38,707 bases of DNA from a virus: positions 1-38,707 of IMG/VR virus record IMGVR_UViG_3300036398_002300, one strand, 5' to 3'. The position numbers were made by a program, and so were the translations under genes. The first letter of the stretch is position 1. Each line of letters starts with the position of its first letter. Below are positions 38,601 through 38,707 of the stretch, piece after piece. The notes beneath the pieces were generated by a model. It worked only from the letters and a program-made list of their open reading frames with translations. It was not told the DNA's origin and did no database searches.

Positions 38601-38707
38601 TCAAGACAGACCGTCAAGCTTCTTTTTGACCCAGTCCAGTTGTTTTTGCGTCATACCGCCGGGGTCTTTGACGGAGGCGGGAAGGGAAAGACCTACAACC
38701 CTGATTT
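38601..38707 (-). CDS. C-terminal end of an unknown protein (runs off right edge)
   Basis: An open frame reads about 35 residues, ending VVGLSLPASVKDPGG, then MTQKQLDWVKKKLDGLS, to TGA at 38601-38603. The composition resembles a helical tail. The 5' end lies beyond the window. No family can be read. It was found by direct translation of the minus strand at the edge. Confidence 0.5.
   Translation of the reverse strand, partial: IRVVGLSLPASVKDPGGMTQKQLDWVKKKLDGLS

Overview
The window is part of a large tailed double-stranded DNA phage. It carries a canonical head-assembly module (terminase large subunit, portal, prohead protease, putative scaffold, decoration-like and major capsid proteins), phage nucleotide-metabolism genes (ribonucleotide reductase alpha and beta, ThyX), an SF1 helicase, and dense runs of tiny overlapping genes. 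Almost all genes lie on the minus strand. No integrase, tRNA, CRISPR array or lysogeny module was seen. Two genes encode lipoproteins with clear lipoboxes (LASC, MLSC). One has a Cys-rich segment of a style common in Myxococcota-like bacteria. This points to a Gram-negative host, but the host cannot be named from sequence alone.

Layout. 1-8069 (minus): two tiny genes, nrdB and nrdA, two unknown genes, a PcfJ-like/pentapeptide-repeat fusion and two probable structural or accessory genes. 8152-8734 (plus): a sigma70-like promoter and two small genes. 8735-14573 (minus): 18 small early-type genes, most joined by ATGA/GTGA overlaps; several encode zinc-binding or ribbon-helix-helix proteins. At least seven junctions share an AAGGAGAAGCC-like Shine-Dalgarno sequence inside the previous gene's last codons. 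14615-17302 (minus): a locus with two lipoproteins, a chimeric small gene, direct and tandem repeats, a frameshifted paralogue, a promoter and a putative 28-residue membrane peptide. 17299-19068: a large composite homing endonuclease. 19155-32309 (minus): the head module, read from terL at the right to the major capsid gene at the left. It has structured, hairpin-rich intergenic leaders and ends in a strong terminator. 32344-36342 (plus): thyX, the helicase, three small genes, and an opposing GIY-YIG endonuclease. 36319-38707 (minus): a tail/baseplate-like protein, an HU-like protein with a basic tail, a strongly acidic partner and the end of another gene.

How it fits together. Ribonucleotide reductase and ThyX would feed dNTP and dTMP pools for replication, which the helicase serves. 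The head module packages the product. Mobile elements sit at several points: an intein splits the terminase Walker A motif between GK and S, a composite HNH/Vsr-like protein lies next to the capsid gene, and a GIY-YIG gene abuts the helicase stop codon.

The most unusual part is 14615-17100. A duplicated block (stop codon, leader, start and first ten codons) appears to have given a lipoprotein its N terminus. A 15-bp tandem duplication lengthened its signal core, and a GARGGY repeat encodes a hydrophobic hairpin in the neighbouring gene. All functional calls come from motif recognition by eye, without database searches.
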